NCBI GenBank assembly: GCA_902778325.1
Contig: CACYWZ010000007.1
Coordinates: forward strand, 1 to 64,000
Length of the DNA: 64,000 bases
Origin: an uncultured Spirochaetaceae bacterium
Lineage (GTDB): Bacteria; Spirochaetota; Spirochaetia; Treponematales; Treponemataceae
Direction of reading: 5' to 3'
Positions 34,714 to 42,916 of the stretch are shown here, piece by piece. The notes beneath the pieces are model-generated. The model was not told the DNA's origin. It saw nothing but the letters and a program-made list of their open reading frames with translations, and searched no databases. A program made the position numbers and the translations under genes. Positions within the stretch are counted from its first letter, which is position 1. Each line of letters begins with the position of its first letter.

Positions 34714-35699
34714 AAGGTCAGTATTCGGTTTCAGTTCAGAACAACAAAGTAAAATATGAGTTCACAATCAAAAGAAACATAACCATCATTCAAGGTGACA
34801 GTGCCACAGGGAAAACCACGCTCGTTGACTTGATTCGTGAATATCAGCTTGACGGAGCGGACAGCGGAATCAGTCTTTCTTGCAAGAAGAAATGTGTTGT
34901 GCTTGAAGGTGCGGATTGGGAACGAAATCTTTCTCTATATGATGACTGCATTGTTTTTGTTGATGAAGGAAACCGCTTTATTGCGACTCCTGAGTTTGCA
35001 CGAGCAATAAAGACGACAGACAATTATTATGTGCTCATAACGCGAGAAGGACTTGAAACACTTCCGTACAGCGTGAATGAGATTTACGGAATCCACACTT
35101 CTGGGAAATATGCAGACTTGAAACAGGTTTACCACGAATTTTATTCGATTTATGGTGTGGACAGCAAAAACTATAACGAAAAACAAGACTCCAAAGGTGG
35201 TATTGAAAAAGTTCTTTGTGAGGATTCAAACTCTGGATTCGATTTTTTCTCTGCAGTATTTGCACAAAAGTATGAATGTGAATCTGCAAACGGAAAATCG
35301 AACATCTACAAAAAATTGCTTGCAAGCTCAAAGAAATCTCTGGTTATCGCCGACGGAGCGGCATTTGGTTCTCAGATGGCAAAAGTAATGAAAATTGCAG
35401 AGAAGACAGACTGTGTTTTATTTTTGCCAGAATCATTTGAATATATTTTGCTTGCTTCTGTTTTTGCAAAAGATTCAGAAGTCGCGAAAGTTCTGGAACA
35501 TCCAGAAGATTTTATCGAAAGCAAAGATTTTTTCAGTTGGGAGCAGCTCTTCACGGCACTTCTTACAAAAATCTCTGACGGAACTTACCTAAAATATTCA
35601 AAGAAGAAGCTGAATCCAAATTATCTTTCTGAAAAGATTAGGAATGCGATTTTGAATTCCGAAATAATGAAGGGTGTTGAATTGTTTATCAGAGGATAA
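34710..35699 (+). CDS. P-loop ATPase partner of DUF4869
   Basis: 329 residues. The Walker A motif GDSATGKTTLV follows ITIIQ near residue 29, and a Walker B-like CIVFVDEG lies near 85. The second half (SKKSLVIADGAAFGSQM, VLFLPESFEYILL) resembles a Toprim-like acidic Rossmann fold, but this is uncertain. The start overlaps the DUF4869 stop (ATGA). The DUF4869-ATPase pair is known to me as an adjacent pair of unknown role; its placement behind McrBC suggests a function in modified-DNA or phage response (inference). Confidence 0.75.
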   Translation: MKGQYSVSVQNNKVKYEFTIKRNITIIQGDSATGKTTLVDLIREYQLDGADSGISLSCKKKCVVLEGADWERNLSLYDDCIVFVDEGNRFIATPEFARAIKTTDNYYVLITREGLETLPYSVNEIYGIHTSGKYADLKQVYHEFYSIYGVDSKNYNEKQDSKGGIEKVLCEDSNSGFDFFSAVFAQKYECESANGKSNIYKKLLASSKKSLVIADGAAFGSQMAKVMKIAEKTDCVLFLPESFEYILLASVFAKDSEVAKVLEHPEDFIESKDFFSWEQLFTALLTKISDGTYLKYSKKKLNPNYLSEKIRNAILNSEIMKGVELFIRG

Positions 35700-35862
35700 A
35701 TTGAAATGCAATTTGATATTGAAAAGTTTAGCAAGGCTCTTGAGTTTTGTTTAACTTTTGGAAGATGAATAATACAAATGAATTGCTGTAAAGCTTTTCC
35801 AATCCCTTTTGAGTCCGATATAAAGCCTTTCCGTACTCAGATGACGGAAGCAGAAAACCGCC
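35700..35862. other. Short gap with gene-remnant-like sequence
   Basis: A 20-codon plus-strand frame (35706-35768, MQFDIEKFSKALEF) looks like a truncated gene start. On the minus strand the frame of the downstream-reading glycosylase continues past its stop (LLPSSEYGKALYRTQKGLE) for about 40 codons. No family is recognised for either. Confidence 0.3.
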
Positions 35863-36387
35863 TTACATCGCTCTTATAGCCCTATACTCCGCAACGAGCC
35901 TATCCACACTCCACGCGGCATTTGCAGGACTGGTGCTCGGCAAACACACGCTTGTGAGAGAAAATCGCTTCTCGTATAATGGAGCGCATAACTTTTTCCA
36001 AAGCGAAAACGCGGTCTTTCCCGTGCAAAACACTCGGCGGATTTTGGATTTCGAGAAAATCTCTGTAAAATCATTCGGAACAGCATTCTTTATGCTTGCA
36101 TCTGCCGCGCCTTCAATATCGCAAGAAGAAAGCACGTCCCAAAGCGCAATATTATTCGACAGCAAAAAGTTCTTTCGCTCCTGAATCGCCTTTTCGACCT
36201 CAGAATCGCTATTCTTCATCGAAAGCTCTTCGCCAAAGACAGCCGGCAACACTTTCCAAAAGCGATTTTGCGGATGCATATAGAAAAATCCTCGCTCACG
36301 GCTTTTTGGAGACGGCATCGTTCCCAAAATCAAGACACGGCTTTCGCTGTTCCACACAGGAGCGATTTCGTGAACCACTTCTCCCAT
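35863..36387 (-). CDS. Family 6 DNA-deoxyinosine glycosylase
   Basis: 174 residues of the uracil-DNA-glycosylase superfamily, family 6 (hypoxanthine-DNA glycosylase). Diagnostic motifs are LGTMPSPKSRERGFFYMHPQNRFW at the N-terminus (motif A region), NIALWDVLSSC with DIEGAADASI, and LPSTSPANAAW near the C-terminus. It removes deaminated adenine from DNA (family knowledge). It lies 3 bases downstream of the tautomerase gene, so they are one operon; the pairing has no obvious functional logic. Confidence 0.88.
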   Translation of the reverse strand: MGEVVHEIAPVWNSESRVLILGTMPSPKSRERGFFYMHPQNRFWKVLPAVFGEELSMKNSDSEVEKAIQERKNFLLSNNIALWDVLSSCDIEGAADASIKNAVPNDFTEIFSKSKIRRVFCTGKTAFSLWKKLCAPLYEKRFSLTSVCLPSTSPANAAWSVDRLVAEYRAIRAM

Positions 36388-36390
36388 CTT

Positions 36391-36618
36391 TCACATCTCG
36401 TATTCAGGTTTTTTGAAAAGAAAATCGCGATCGGGCACAATGCACTTGTCCCAAACTTCCCCTTTCCAATCCTCTTCTGCAACATCCTTTATCGCGACAG
36501 AAACACTCGTCGTCTTGCAGCCCAAAGTCTCTGCAATCACATCAGCGATTTTCTCAGCGCAAAGCCTTTTCTGCTCATCAGTCCTGCCCTTGAAGCACTT
36601 TATCTCAACGTGTGGCAT
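36391..36618 (-). CDS. 4-oxalocrotonate tautomerase-family protein
   Basis: 75 residues from the ATG at 36618, preceded by AAAGGAGGAG. Removal of the initiator Met exposes Pro-2 (MPHVEIKCFKGR), the catalytic base of this superfamily. The pattern ADVIAETLGCKTTSVSV and EEDWKG fits a small tautomerase of about 60-75 residues. The start choice is essential, because the longer frame would bury the proline. Substrate unknown. Confidence 0.87.
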   Translation of the reverse strand: MPHVEIKCFKGRTDEQKRLCAEKIADVIAETLGCKTTSVSVAIKDVAEEDWKGEVWDKCIVPDRDFLFKKPEYEM

Positions 36619-36666
36619 TTCTCCTCCTTTGTGCTTGCATAAAATATCACGCAATTCATCAAAAAA

Positions 36667-38298
36667 TCAATGTTGAAGCCGCTCAGAAAGTTTTAGATTC
36701 TCCGCATAATCAACAGGACAATCAATAATCGCAGGAACATCTTGCGAAAACGCTTCTTTCAAGACAGGCACTAAGTCCTCTGCTTTCGTGATTCTGTAGC
36801 CCTTGAGATGCATACTCTCCGCCATCTTCACAAAGTCTGGATTAGAAAAATCAACGCAACAGCTAGAACCATAGCGCTCTTCCTGCTTCCACTTGATAAG
36901 CCCATAATGCGCATCGTTAAAAATCAACGTCACAAACGGAATCTTGTAGCGCAAAGCGGTTTCCAATTCCTGACTATTCATCATAAAACCACCGTCGCCG
37001 CTCACCGCAAGAACCTTTCGCTCAGGGCAGACAAGTTTTGCCGCAAGCGCGCCAGGAACAGCAATTCCCATTGTCGCAAAGCCGTTTGAAATAATGCAAG
37101 TGTTCGGATAATAGCAATGATAGTGACGCGCAATCCACATTTTGTGAGCGCCAACGTCCGAAATCAAAATATCATTTTCAGCCAAGACGCTTCTAATGTC
37201 GCTAAGGATTTTCTGCGGCTTCATCGGAAAAGAATTGTCATTTGCATAGCCATCTTCCTCCTGAACAATCTCGTTTCGGATTTTGAGCGCCCAAGTCGGC
37301 TCGGATTTTGGCTTGCAATACGATTCAATTTCGCGAAGGGCATAAGAAATATCGCCAATAACTTCCTCATCAGGCTGATAAAGTTTGTTGATGTGGTTTT
37401 CGTTTGCGTCAATGTGAATAATCTTGTGCTGGACTTTACTGTTCCATCTCGATGGCGCAAACTCCACGATATCGTAGCCCACAGCGATAACAAGGTCTGC
37501 CATCTCAATCGCCTTGTCTTGATAATCACGTTGCGGAATACCGATTGTGCGAAGCGAATACTCGCTCGTGAACGGAACGATACCCTTTGCCATCATCGTA
37601 TTGATAACGGGGATTTTCAACTTTGCCGAAAAGTCTCGAAGCGCGTCCGAAGCGTTATTTCGAACCGCGGAGTGTCCTGCAAGAATGATTGGATTTTTTG
37701 CCTTTTCAATCAAAGAAGCTGCGGCTCGAATGCAATCTTTGCTTGGAAGAACCTGATTTATCTTGTGGTGCTTGATTGGAATGCGTCCAGCGCCCTCAGG
37801 GACTTCCATTGCGGCGATATTGCACGGAAGGTCAACATAGCACGCGCCAGGCTTTTCGCTTTCTGCATATTTGAACGCAAGGCGTATGATTTCGTTTACT
37901 GTGTCAGGGCGAACAATCTGCTTGCTCCGTTTTGTGATTGGCGTGAACATTCCAACCAAATCAAGAAACTGATGAGATGTGATGTGCATTCTGTCCGTTC
38001 CGACTTGCCCCGTAATCGCAACAAGAGGAGCGCCGTCAGAGTTCGCGTCAGCCACTCCTGTAACAAGGTTCGTCGCTCCTGGTCCTAAAGTCGAAAGACA
38101 AACGCCCGCTTTCCCCGTAAGCCGCCCGTAGACGTCCGCCATAAAAGCCGCGCCCTGCTCGTGTCGAACAGTTATAAAGCGAATCGAAGATTTCTCAAGC
38201 GCTTTTATGACCTCAAGGTTTTCTTCGCCTGGGATTCCAAAAATATATGTGACGCCCTCATTTTCAAGGCACGCAACTAAAACTTCTGCTGTATTCAT
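36667..38298 (-). CDS. alsS: Acetolactate synthase, catabolic AlsS-type
   Basis: 543 residues, thiamine-diphosphate dependent. Motifs: FGIPGEENLEVI, catalytic Glu in VRHEQGAAFMADVYG, STLGPGATNLVTG, the ThDP-binding GDGGFMMNSQELETA with FNDAHYGLI, and SNGFATMGIAVPGALAAK. It condenses two pyruvates to acetolactate. No ilvN regulatory subunit follows and the FAD-binding region looks short, so the AlsS type (acetoin-forming) is likelier than anabolic IlvB; IlvB remains possible. An intrinsic terminator lies in its leader. The ATG follows an AGGAGC site. Confidence 0.88.
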   Translation of the reverse strand: MNTAEVLVACLENEGVTYIFGIPGEENLEVIKALEKSSIRFITVRHEQGAAFMADVYGRLTGKAGVCLSTLGPGATNLVTGVADANSDGAPLVAITGQVGTDRMHITSHQFLDLVGMFTPITKRSKQIVRPDTVNEIIRLAFKYAESEKPGACYVDLPCNIAAMEVPEGAGRIPIKHHKINQVLPSKDCIRAAASLIEKAKNPIILAGHSAVRNNASDALRDFSAKLKIPVINTMMAKGIVPFTSEYSLRTIGIPQRDYQDKAIEMADLVIAVGYDIVEFAPSRWNSKVQHKIIHIDANENHINKLYQPDEEVIGDISYALREIESYCKPKSEPTWALKIRNEIVQEEDGYANDNSFPMKPQKILSDIRSVLAENDILISDVGAHKMWIARHYHCYYPNTCIISNGFATMGIAVPGALAAKLVCPERKVLAVSGDGGFMMNSQELETALRYKIPFVTLIFNDAHYGLIKWKQEERYGSSCCVDFSNPDFVKMAESMHLKGYRITKAEDLVPVLKEAFSQDVPAIIDCPVDYAENLKLSERLQH

Positions 38299-38378
38299 CT
38301 TGCTCCTCGTGAAAAAAAAGAGGCTGCACAGAGAATATCCCTATGCAACCTCATTGTTATGAAACAGATAAATACCAT
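38295..38378 (-). CDS. Possible leader peptide of alsS
   Basis: 27 codons from an ATG at 38378, opening MVFICFITMRLHRDILC. The frame runs through the terminator hairpin and its TGA overlaps the alsS ATG. Val, Ile and Leu make up a third of the first 16 residues, as in branched-chain amino-acid leaders. There is no ribosome-binding site, so this is tentative. Confidence 0.3.
   Translation of the reverse strand: MVFICFITMRLHRDILCAASFFSRGAR
38312..38352 (-). terminator. Leader terminator (attenuator) of alsS
   Basis: As minus-strand RNA, GAGGUUGCAUAGGG pairs with CUCUGUGCAGCCUC over 14 positions, with three G-U pairs, and is followed by eight U. Pairing works only for the minus-strand transcript (the plus strand would have C-A mismatches). 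It ends 14 bases before the alsS ATG and has no other upstream gene to terminate. Confidence 0.8.
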
Positions 38379-38409
38379 TTTTTGTTTTTTTATTCAAGCG
38401 TCATTCCGC

Positions 38410-38640
38410 TTTGGGAAAAGTCGGATTTTAAAAAAACAGCGCTTTCCTGTTTTGGGCAAAGCCAAATTTTTAAAAAATAGCGTTTTTCCGTTTTGGGCAA
38501 AGCCAAATTTTTAAAAAACAGCCTTTTTCCATTTTGGGCAGAGTCATTTTTTAAAAAAACAGCCTTTTTCCGTTTTGGGCAGAGTCATTTTTTTTAAAAG
38601 CAGGTTTTTCTGTTTTGGGTAAAGCCATTTTTAATTTTTG
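38410..38640. repeat. 41-bp tandem array 5 (CCGTTTTGGGCAAAG heads)
   Basis: TTGGG words at 38411, 38452, 38493, 38534, 38575 and 38615 (steps 41, 41, 41, 41, 40). The head is CCGTTTTGG-like and the tail TTTTTAAAAAACAGCCTTTTT. It fills the space between the alsS leader and the amino-acid transporter promoter, i.e. between divergent operons. Confidence 0.93.
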
Positions 38641-38671
38641 AAGCACCACAAAAATTTTTTTGAAAAATATA

Positions 38672-38700
38672 TTGACTATTTTTTTGCAGTTTTTTATTCT
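38672..38700 (+). promoter_or_regulatory. Promoter of the amino-acid ABC operon
   Basis: TTGACT (38672-38677), a 17-nt spacer and TATTCT (38695-38700). Transcription should begin about 38707, only 11 bases before the leader terminator. Confidence 0.65.
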
Positions 38701-38717
38701 TAGCCCAACAACGACGA

Positions 38718-38759
38718 AGAGGTCGGAAATTGCAATCGCAGTTTCTGACCTCTTTTTTT
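38718..38759 (+). terminator. Leader terminator (attenuator) of the amino-acid ABC operon
   Basis: AGAGGTCGGAAATTGC (38718-38733) pairs with GCAGTTTCTGACCTCT (38738-38753) over 16 positions with two G-U pairs, then seven T. It lies between the promoter and the first gene (SD TGGAGG at 38765). It must be bypassed for expression. Confidence 0.88.
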
Positions 38760-38777
38760 GTTTCTGGAGGTTTTTGT

Positions 38778-39530
38778 ATGTCTGAGCAGAAAGTAATGAT
38801 AGATATGCAGCATATCACAATGAAATACGGTGAACTTACTGTTCTGGACGATATTTCGCTCCAGATTGCAGAAGGGAGCAAAACCGTTATCATTGGTCCA
38901 AGCGGAGCGGGAAAAAGCACACTGTTGCGCTGTATGAATCTGTTTGAAAAGCCTTGTGGTGGAACGGTTTGTGTGGGCGGTCAAGTTCTCACGAACCAAA
39001 AGAACAAGGTGCTTTACAAAGCGCGACAGGAAATCGGAATGGTTTTTCAGGGCTTCAATCTTTATGCGCACAAGACTGTCCTTGAGAATCTGACGTTTGC
39101 ACCAATTCTTTTGCGGCACGAGCCAAAGGAAAGCGTGATTGAGCGCGCAATGGAAAATCTTTCGAATGTTGGGCTTGCTGCAAAAAAGGATTCTTATCCG
39201 AGTCAACTTTCAGGCGGACAGCAGCAGCGTGTTGCGATTGCGAGGGCGCTGACAATGCGTCCAAAGGTGATTTTGTTTGATGAGCCAACGAGCGCGCTTG
39301 ATCCAGAAATGATTAGCGAGGTTCTTGGCATTATGGAGGATGTCGCAAAAGAAAACATCACGATGGTGTTTGTGACGCACGAAATGGGCTTTGCGCGTCA
39401 CATCGCAGACAGGCTTTTGTTCTTGGAAGGCGGTCACATTATCGAAGATGACACACCTGAAAACGTGATTGAAAACCCTAAGAACGAAAGAACAAAACAA
39501 TTCTTCAGTAAGATTTTGAAATCTAATTAG
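38778..39530 (+). CDS. Polar amino-acid ABC transporter, ATP-binding protein
   Basis: 250 residues from the ATG at 38778, which follows TGGAGG. Walker A GPSGAGKST, Q-loop MVFQGFNLY, signature LSGGQQQRVAIARAL, Walker B VILFDEPTSALDPEM and H-loop VTHEMGFA. The MVFQGFNLY and LDPEM words are typical of the GlnQ/HisP/ArtP group. It powers uptake by the two permeases encoded downstream. First gene of the operon, behind an attenuator. Confidence 0.93.
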   Translation: MSEQKVMIDMQHITMKYGELTVLDDISLQIAEGSKTVIIGPSGAGKSTLLRCMNLFEKPCGGTVCVGGQVLTNQKNKVLYKARQEIGMVFQGFNLYAHKTVLENLTFAPILLRHEPKESVIERAMENLSNVGLAAKKDSYPSQLSGGQQQRVAIARALTMRPKVILFDEPTSALDPEMISEVLGIMEDVAKENITMVFVTHEMGFARHIADRLLFLEGGHIIEDDTPENVIENPKNERTKQFFSKILKSN

Positions 39531-39607
39531 AAATCTTGTGTCAGTTTCTGGCATTTGATATAAAACCTGATTTTCAGGGCAAAAACTTTTGGCTTTTGGA
39601 GGCTAAT

Positions 39608-40396
39608 ATGAAAAAGACAGTTATGAAAATGGTTCTTGCAGGAATGGTTGCTCTTGCTTGTGTTTCAGCTTTGTCAGCAAAACCGAAGAAAACTGAAATC
39701 GACAAAATCAAAAAAGCAGGTGTTCTGAAAGTTGGTTGCAAGGAAGATGTTCCAGGTTATGGCTACTTAAATCCTGCAACAGGAAAGCACGAAGGCTTAG
39801 AAATTGAAATTGCAAAGGCTGTTTCAAAAAAGATTCTCGGAAAGGAAAGTGTCAAGTTCACAGGTGTCACAGCAAAGACTCGAGGTCCTCTCGTTGATAC
39901 AGGCGAAATCGATATGGTTGCCGCAACGTTCACTGTGACTGACGAAAGACGCAAGTTGTGGGATTTCTCTGAAATCTATATGCAAGACCCTGTTGCCATT
40001 ATGGTCAAGAAATCTTCAGGCATTGCTTCATTCAAGGACTTGGACGGAAAGACAATCGGTGTTTCGCAGGCTGCAACAAGCCAGAAGATTTTTGAAGCCG
40101 CAGCAAAAGAAGCGGGCATCACAATCAAGTTTAACAGCTATGCTTCTTATCCTGAAATCAAAACGGCTCTTGATTCTGGTCGTGTTGATGCTTTCGGTGT
40201 GGACTCTTCTATTCTTGCAGGCTATATGGAAGACAGCGTTGCTCTTTTGCCAGAGCGCTATGCTCCTCAGCAGTACGGCATTGCAGTCAAAAAGGGAAAC
40301 GCGGCTTTGCTTGCAATCATAAACGAAACGATTAGCGAAATGGAAAAGTCTGGCGAGATGGCAAAGATAAAAGCTAAGTTCAACTTGGACAAATAA
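39608..40396 (+). CDS. Polar amino-acid ABC transporter, substrate-binding protein
   Basis: 262 residues from the ATG at 39608 (TGGAGG site). An N-terminal signal peptide (VLAGMVALACVSALSA) is cleaved either at SALSA or, less likely, at a lipobox-like LAC. The mature part is a family 3 solute-binding protein: GVLKVGCKEDVPGYG, GLEIEIAKAV, GEIDMVAATFTVTDERRKLWDFSEIY, GKTIGVSQAATSQ. This layout fits glutamine, glutamate, arginine or cystine binding; the ligand cannot be fixed from sequence alone. Confidence 0.92.
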   Translation: MKKTVMKMVLAGMVALACVSALSAKPKKTEIDKIKKAGVLKVGCKEDVPGYGYLNPATGKHEGLEIEIAKAVSKKILGKESVKFTGVTAKTRGPLVDTGEIDMVAATFTVTDERRKLWDFSEIYMQDPVAIMVKKSSGIASFKDLDGKTIGVSQAATSQKIFEAAAKEAGITIKFNSYASYPEIKTALDSGRVDAFGVDSSILAGYMEDSVALLPERYAPQQYGIAVKKGNAALLAIINETISEMEKSGEMAKIKAKFNLDK

Positions 40397-40417
40397 AAAT
40401 AAGGTTAGGGGTGCGGT

Positions 40418-41077
40418 ATGTTCAATTTAAGCAGATGGGCATTGCTATTTTCTGACTGGCAAATCTTTGCACAGGGATTTTTGATTACACTCTCAGTTTC
40501 AGCAGTAAGCCTGTTTTTCACGCTCGTCATTAGTTTCGCAGTGGGTATTCTCCGCTGCACGCAGAGCGGGAAAATAAAAGGCGTGTGCAATGCTTATGTC
40601 ACTTTTTTCCAGAACACACCGCTCCTAGTTCAACTTTTGTTTATGTACAACGTTCTGCCACGCATTGGGATTGTTTTAAGTCCATTCGCTTGCGGTTGTC
40701 TTGGGCTTTCTCTATACACGGGTGCATTTGGAGCAAGCGTCATTGAAGCAGCGATAAAGGCAATTCCACACGGGCAGACAGAAGCCGCATTGAGTCAAGG
40801 AATGAGTTTTTCGCAATCTCTGTTTTTCATCATTATTCCGCAGGCAATCAGAATCGCCATTCCACCGATGACTAATCAGTGCGTGAATATGATAAAGAAC
40901 TCAGCAACGCTTACTGTTGTTACTGCGGGTGAACTTATGTACCGCGCTGATGGCTGGGCTTCTGATTATGGTTGTTACACGCAAGCATTCATTTTTTCAG
41001 CAGTTTTATATTTGATTTTGTGTCTTCCGCTCTCAAAGGTTGCGGAACATCTTGAAAAAAAGGCGGCAAGAGGATGA
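40418..41077 (+). CDS. Polar amino-acid ABC transporter permease
   Basis: 219 residues with about five membrane segments. The HisM/GlnP signature is present: FFQNTPLLVQLLFMYNVLP, AFGASVIEAAIKAIPHGQTEAALSQGMS (EAA loop) and IPPMTNQCVNMIKNSATLTVV. Its stop overlaps the start of the second permease (ATGA). The two form a heterodimeric channel. Confidence 0.93.
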   Translation: MFNLSRWALLFSDWQIFAQGFLITLSVSAVSLFFTLVISFAVGILRCTQSGKIKGVCNAYVTFFQNTPLLVQLLFMYNVLPRIGIVLSPFACGCLGLSLYTGAFGASVIEAAIKAIPHGQTEAALSQGMSFSQSLFFIIIPQAIRIAIPPMTNQCVNMIKNSATLTVVTAGELMYRADGWASDYGCYTQAFIFSAVLYLILCLPLSKVAEHLEKKAARG

Positions 41078-41709
41078 GCGAATTCTTTTCTATTACAACA
41101 GCATTGTTTCTTTTGCGTGGGCTTGGAATTACTTTGCTTATCGCGTTGTTCACGATTTTACTGAGTTTTGTTGTTGGCTCGGTGCTTGGTGTTGCCAAGT
41201 TTTTGCAAAAGGGGATTTTGGCAAAAATCGCAGCAATCTACATCGACATTGCACGAAATCTGCCTTTGCTTTTGGTGATTATCGGCTTTCGCTTCACGCT
41301 GCCGCTTCCGCCTCTTGCCAGCGCTGTTGCAGCATTGAGTTTCTTGAACATAGCGCTTATCGCAGAAATATTGCGCGGTGGTATGATTTCAATCTCAAAA
41401 GGTCAATGGGAAGCCGCTTATTCGCAAGGATTTAGTTTTGCAGGAACGCTGATTCACGTTGTCATTCCGCAGACGGTCAAAAAAATCCGAAAGCCTCTGA
41501 TGGGACAATTTATCACAATCGTGAAAGACACTTCGCTTTGTGCCGTGATTGCTGTTCACGAGTTGATGTATTCTGGTCAGATTGTAATGGGGAAATTTGT
41601 AAAATCATCATATATTATCGCGTTGTATGCGATTATTGCGCTTGTATATTTTGGTGTGAACTCACTTTTGCTATATATCTCAAAACGCGCAATCAAAGAA
41701 ATCCGCTAA
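41074..41709 (+). CDS. Polar amino-acid ABC transporter permease
   Basis: 211 residues, five membrane segments, paralogous to the preceding permease. It shows DIARNLPLLLVIIGFRF, AEILRGGMISISKGQWEAAYSQGFS (EAA loop) and KPLMGQFITIVKDTSLCAVIAVHEL. It overlaps the previous gene by ATGA and is followed 15 bases later by a kinase-like gene. Confidence 0.93.
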   Translation: MSEFFSITTALFLLRGLGITLLIALFTILLSFVVGSVLGVAKFLQKGILAKIAAIYIDIARNLPLLLVIIGFRFTLPLPPLASAVAALSFLNIALIAEILRGGMISISKGQWEAAYSQGFSFAGTLIHVVIPQTVKKIRKPLMGQFITIVKDTSLCAVIAVHELMYSGQIVMGKFVKSSYIIALYAIIALVYFGVNSLLLYISKRAIKEIR

Positions 41710-41724
41710 ACTCAGGAGGGAACT

Positions 41725-42333
41725 ATGAAGCGATTTGTCATAACGATTGGAAGAGAATTCGGTTGCAATGCTGGTGAGGTTGGAAGACGTCTCGCTGCAA
41801 AGTTGGGAGTGCGCTTTTATAACAAGTCGCTCGCGTGTGAAGCAGCGGCAATCGCGCATATCGATGAGAACACGGCGATAAATTTCGATAAGAATGCGTC
41901 AGAAAAAGAAAAACTCAAGAGTTTTCTTGAAGAATTTGGCTATGGCGCAAGCAAGGCGTTCTATACCGAGGAAGCGGTTGAAGCGCAGGCGTACGTAATT
42001 CGTCGAATCGCAAATACGGAAAGTTGCGTAATGTTTGGTCGTTGTGCTGATTATTTTCTTTCGGAGTTCGATTTTACGCTGAATGTGTTTTTGTATGCGC
42101 CAGACGAGTTCAGGATTAAGCACGTTGTTTCCGCGTACAATCTTGATGAAGCAGGCGCAAAGAAGTTGATTAAAAAAATCGACAGAGAGCGCCATAACTA
42201 TTACAAATTCGTCACAGGCAAAAACCGCGGAGACCGACACGGACGAAACTTGATGATTGATATGAATATGTTCTCTGTCGATGATGCTGTAGATTTAATT
42301 TACGAGGCTGCAAAGAAGCGATTTGGCTTATAA
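41725..42333 (+). CDS. Cytidylate-kinase-like protein
   Basis: 202 residues of the cytidylate_kin2 group. The N-terminal loop FVITIGREFGCNAGEVGRRLAAKLG has the family's IGRxFGxGGxxIG layout, with the glycine pair replaced by Asn-Ala. Conserved features downstream are MFGRCADYFL and DRERHNYYKFVTGKNRGDRHG. A GGAGG site and a 15-base gap place it as the last gene of the amino-acid ABC operon. The substrate is not certain to be CMP; many members are annotated only by similarity. Confidence 0.82.
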   Translation: MKRFVITIGREFGCNAGEVGRRLAAKLGVRFYNKSLACEAAAIAHIDENTAINFDKNASEKEKLKSFLEEFGYGASKAFYTEEAVEAQAYVIRRIANTESCVMFGRCADYFLSEFDFTLNVFLYAPDEFRIKHVVSAYNLDEAGAKKLIKKIDRERHNYYKFVTGKNRGDRHGRNLMIDMNMFSVDDAVDLIYEAAKKRFGL

Positions 42334-42590
42334 GGACGCTCGCTTTTCTAATTTTTTGCCCATTTCAATTCGTATATTGTGTTTTTCAATCGCGTCATTT
42401 GAATAGGCAAAAAGGTCAAAACCGATAATCTCAAAACCGTGCTTTTTGTAAAACGAAATCGCTTTGAAATTGTAACTCTGCGTTTCAAGTACTGCCATTC
42501 TTGCACTTGTGCGCGCTCCGCCAACAATCTCGCAAGAAGAAAATCTTTTCGCTGTTCCAGCATTTTTTTTCCGAAATTGCTTCCTGCAAA
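42328..42590 (-). pseudogene. GNAT acetyltransferase remnant, cut by tandem array 6
   Basis: The C-terminal part of a GNAT enzyme is readable on the minus strand (VLETQSYNFKAISFYKKHGF and EIIGFDLFAYSNDAIEK). The part just before it (GKKMLEQRKDF, the acetyl-CoA loop) is in another frame, so there is a frameshift. Further upstream the coding sequence is gone and 41-bp repeats begin exactly at this point. The gene's 5' part has been lost or replaced by the array. Confidence 0.8.
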
Positions 42591-42857
42591 CTGCGGCAGC
42601 CAATTTTTATTCCGAAATTGCCTCCTGCAAGTTGCGGCAGTCAATTTTTATTCCGAAATTGTTTCCTGCAAGTTGCGGCAGTCAATTTTTGTTCCGAAAT
42701 TGCTTCCTGCAAACTGCGGGAGCCAATTTTTATTCCGAAATTATTTCCTGCAAACTGCGGCAGTCAATTTTTATTCCGAAATTGCTTCCTGCAAGCTGCG
42801 GGAGTCAATTTTTGTTCCGAAATTGCTTTCTGCAAGCTGCGGCAGCCAATTTTTGCT
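42570..42857. repeat. 41-bp tandem array 6 (CCGAAATTG...CTGCGGCAG units)
   Basis: CCGAAATT words at 42571, 42612, 42653, 42694, 42735, 42776 and 42817, an exact 41-bp step six times. Each unit includes a near-palindrome around CTGCAAGCTGCGGCAG and the T-rich tail TCAATTTTTATT. Point variants are shared between non-adjacent units (CTGCGGGAG versus CTGCGGCAG), which suggests gene-conversion-like homogenisation. All three frames are open by chance because of the repeat. Confidence 0.95.
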
Positions 42858-42916
42858 CCTTCGCTGCTCCTATACTGCTCGAATACACTTTGTATACTGG
42901 TTATATATCCCCTGTT

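Noticed and set aside
37117-38088. 323-codon frame opposite alsS
   Set aside because: Antisense shadow of a well-conserved enzyme. No start site and no recognisable domain.
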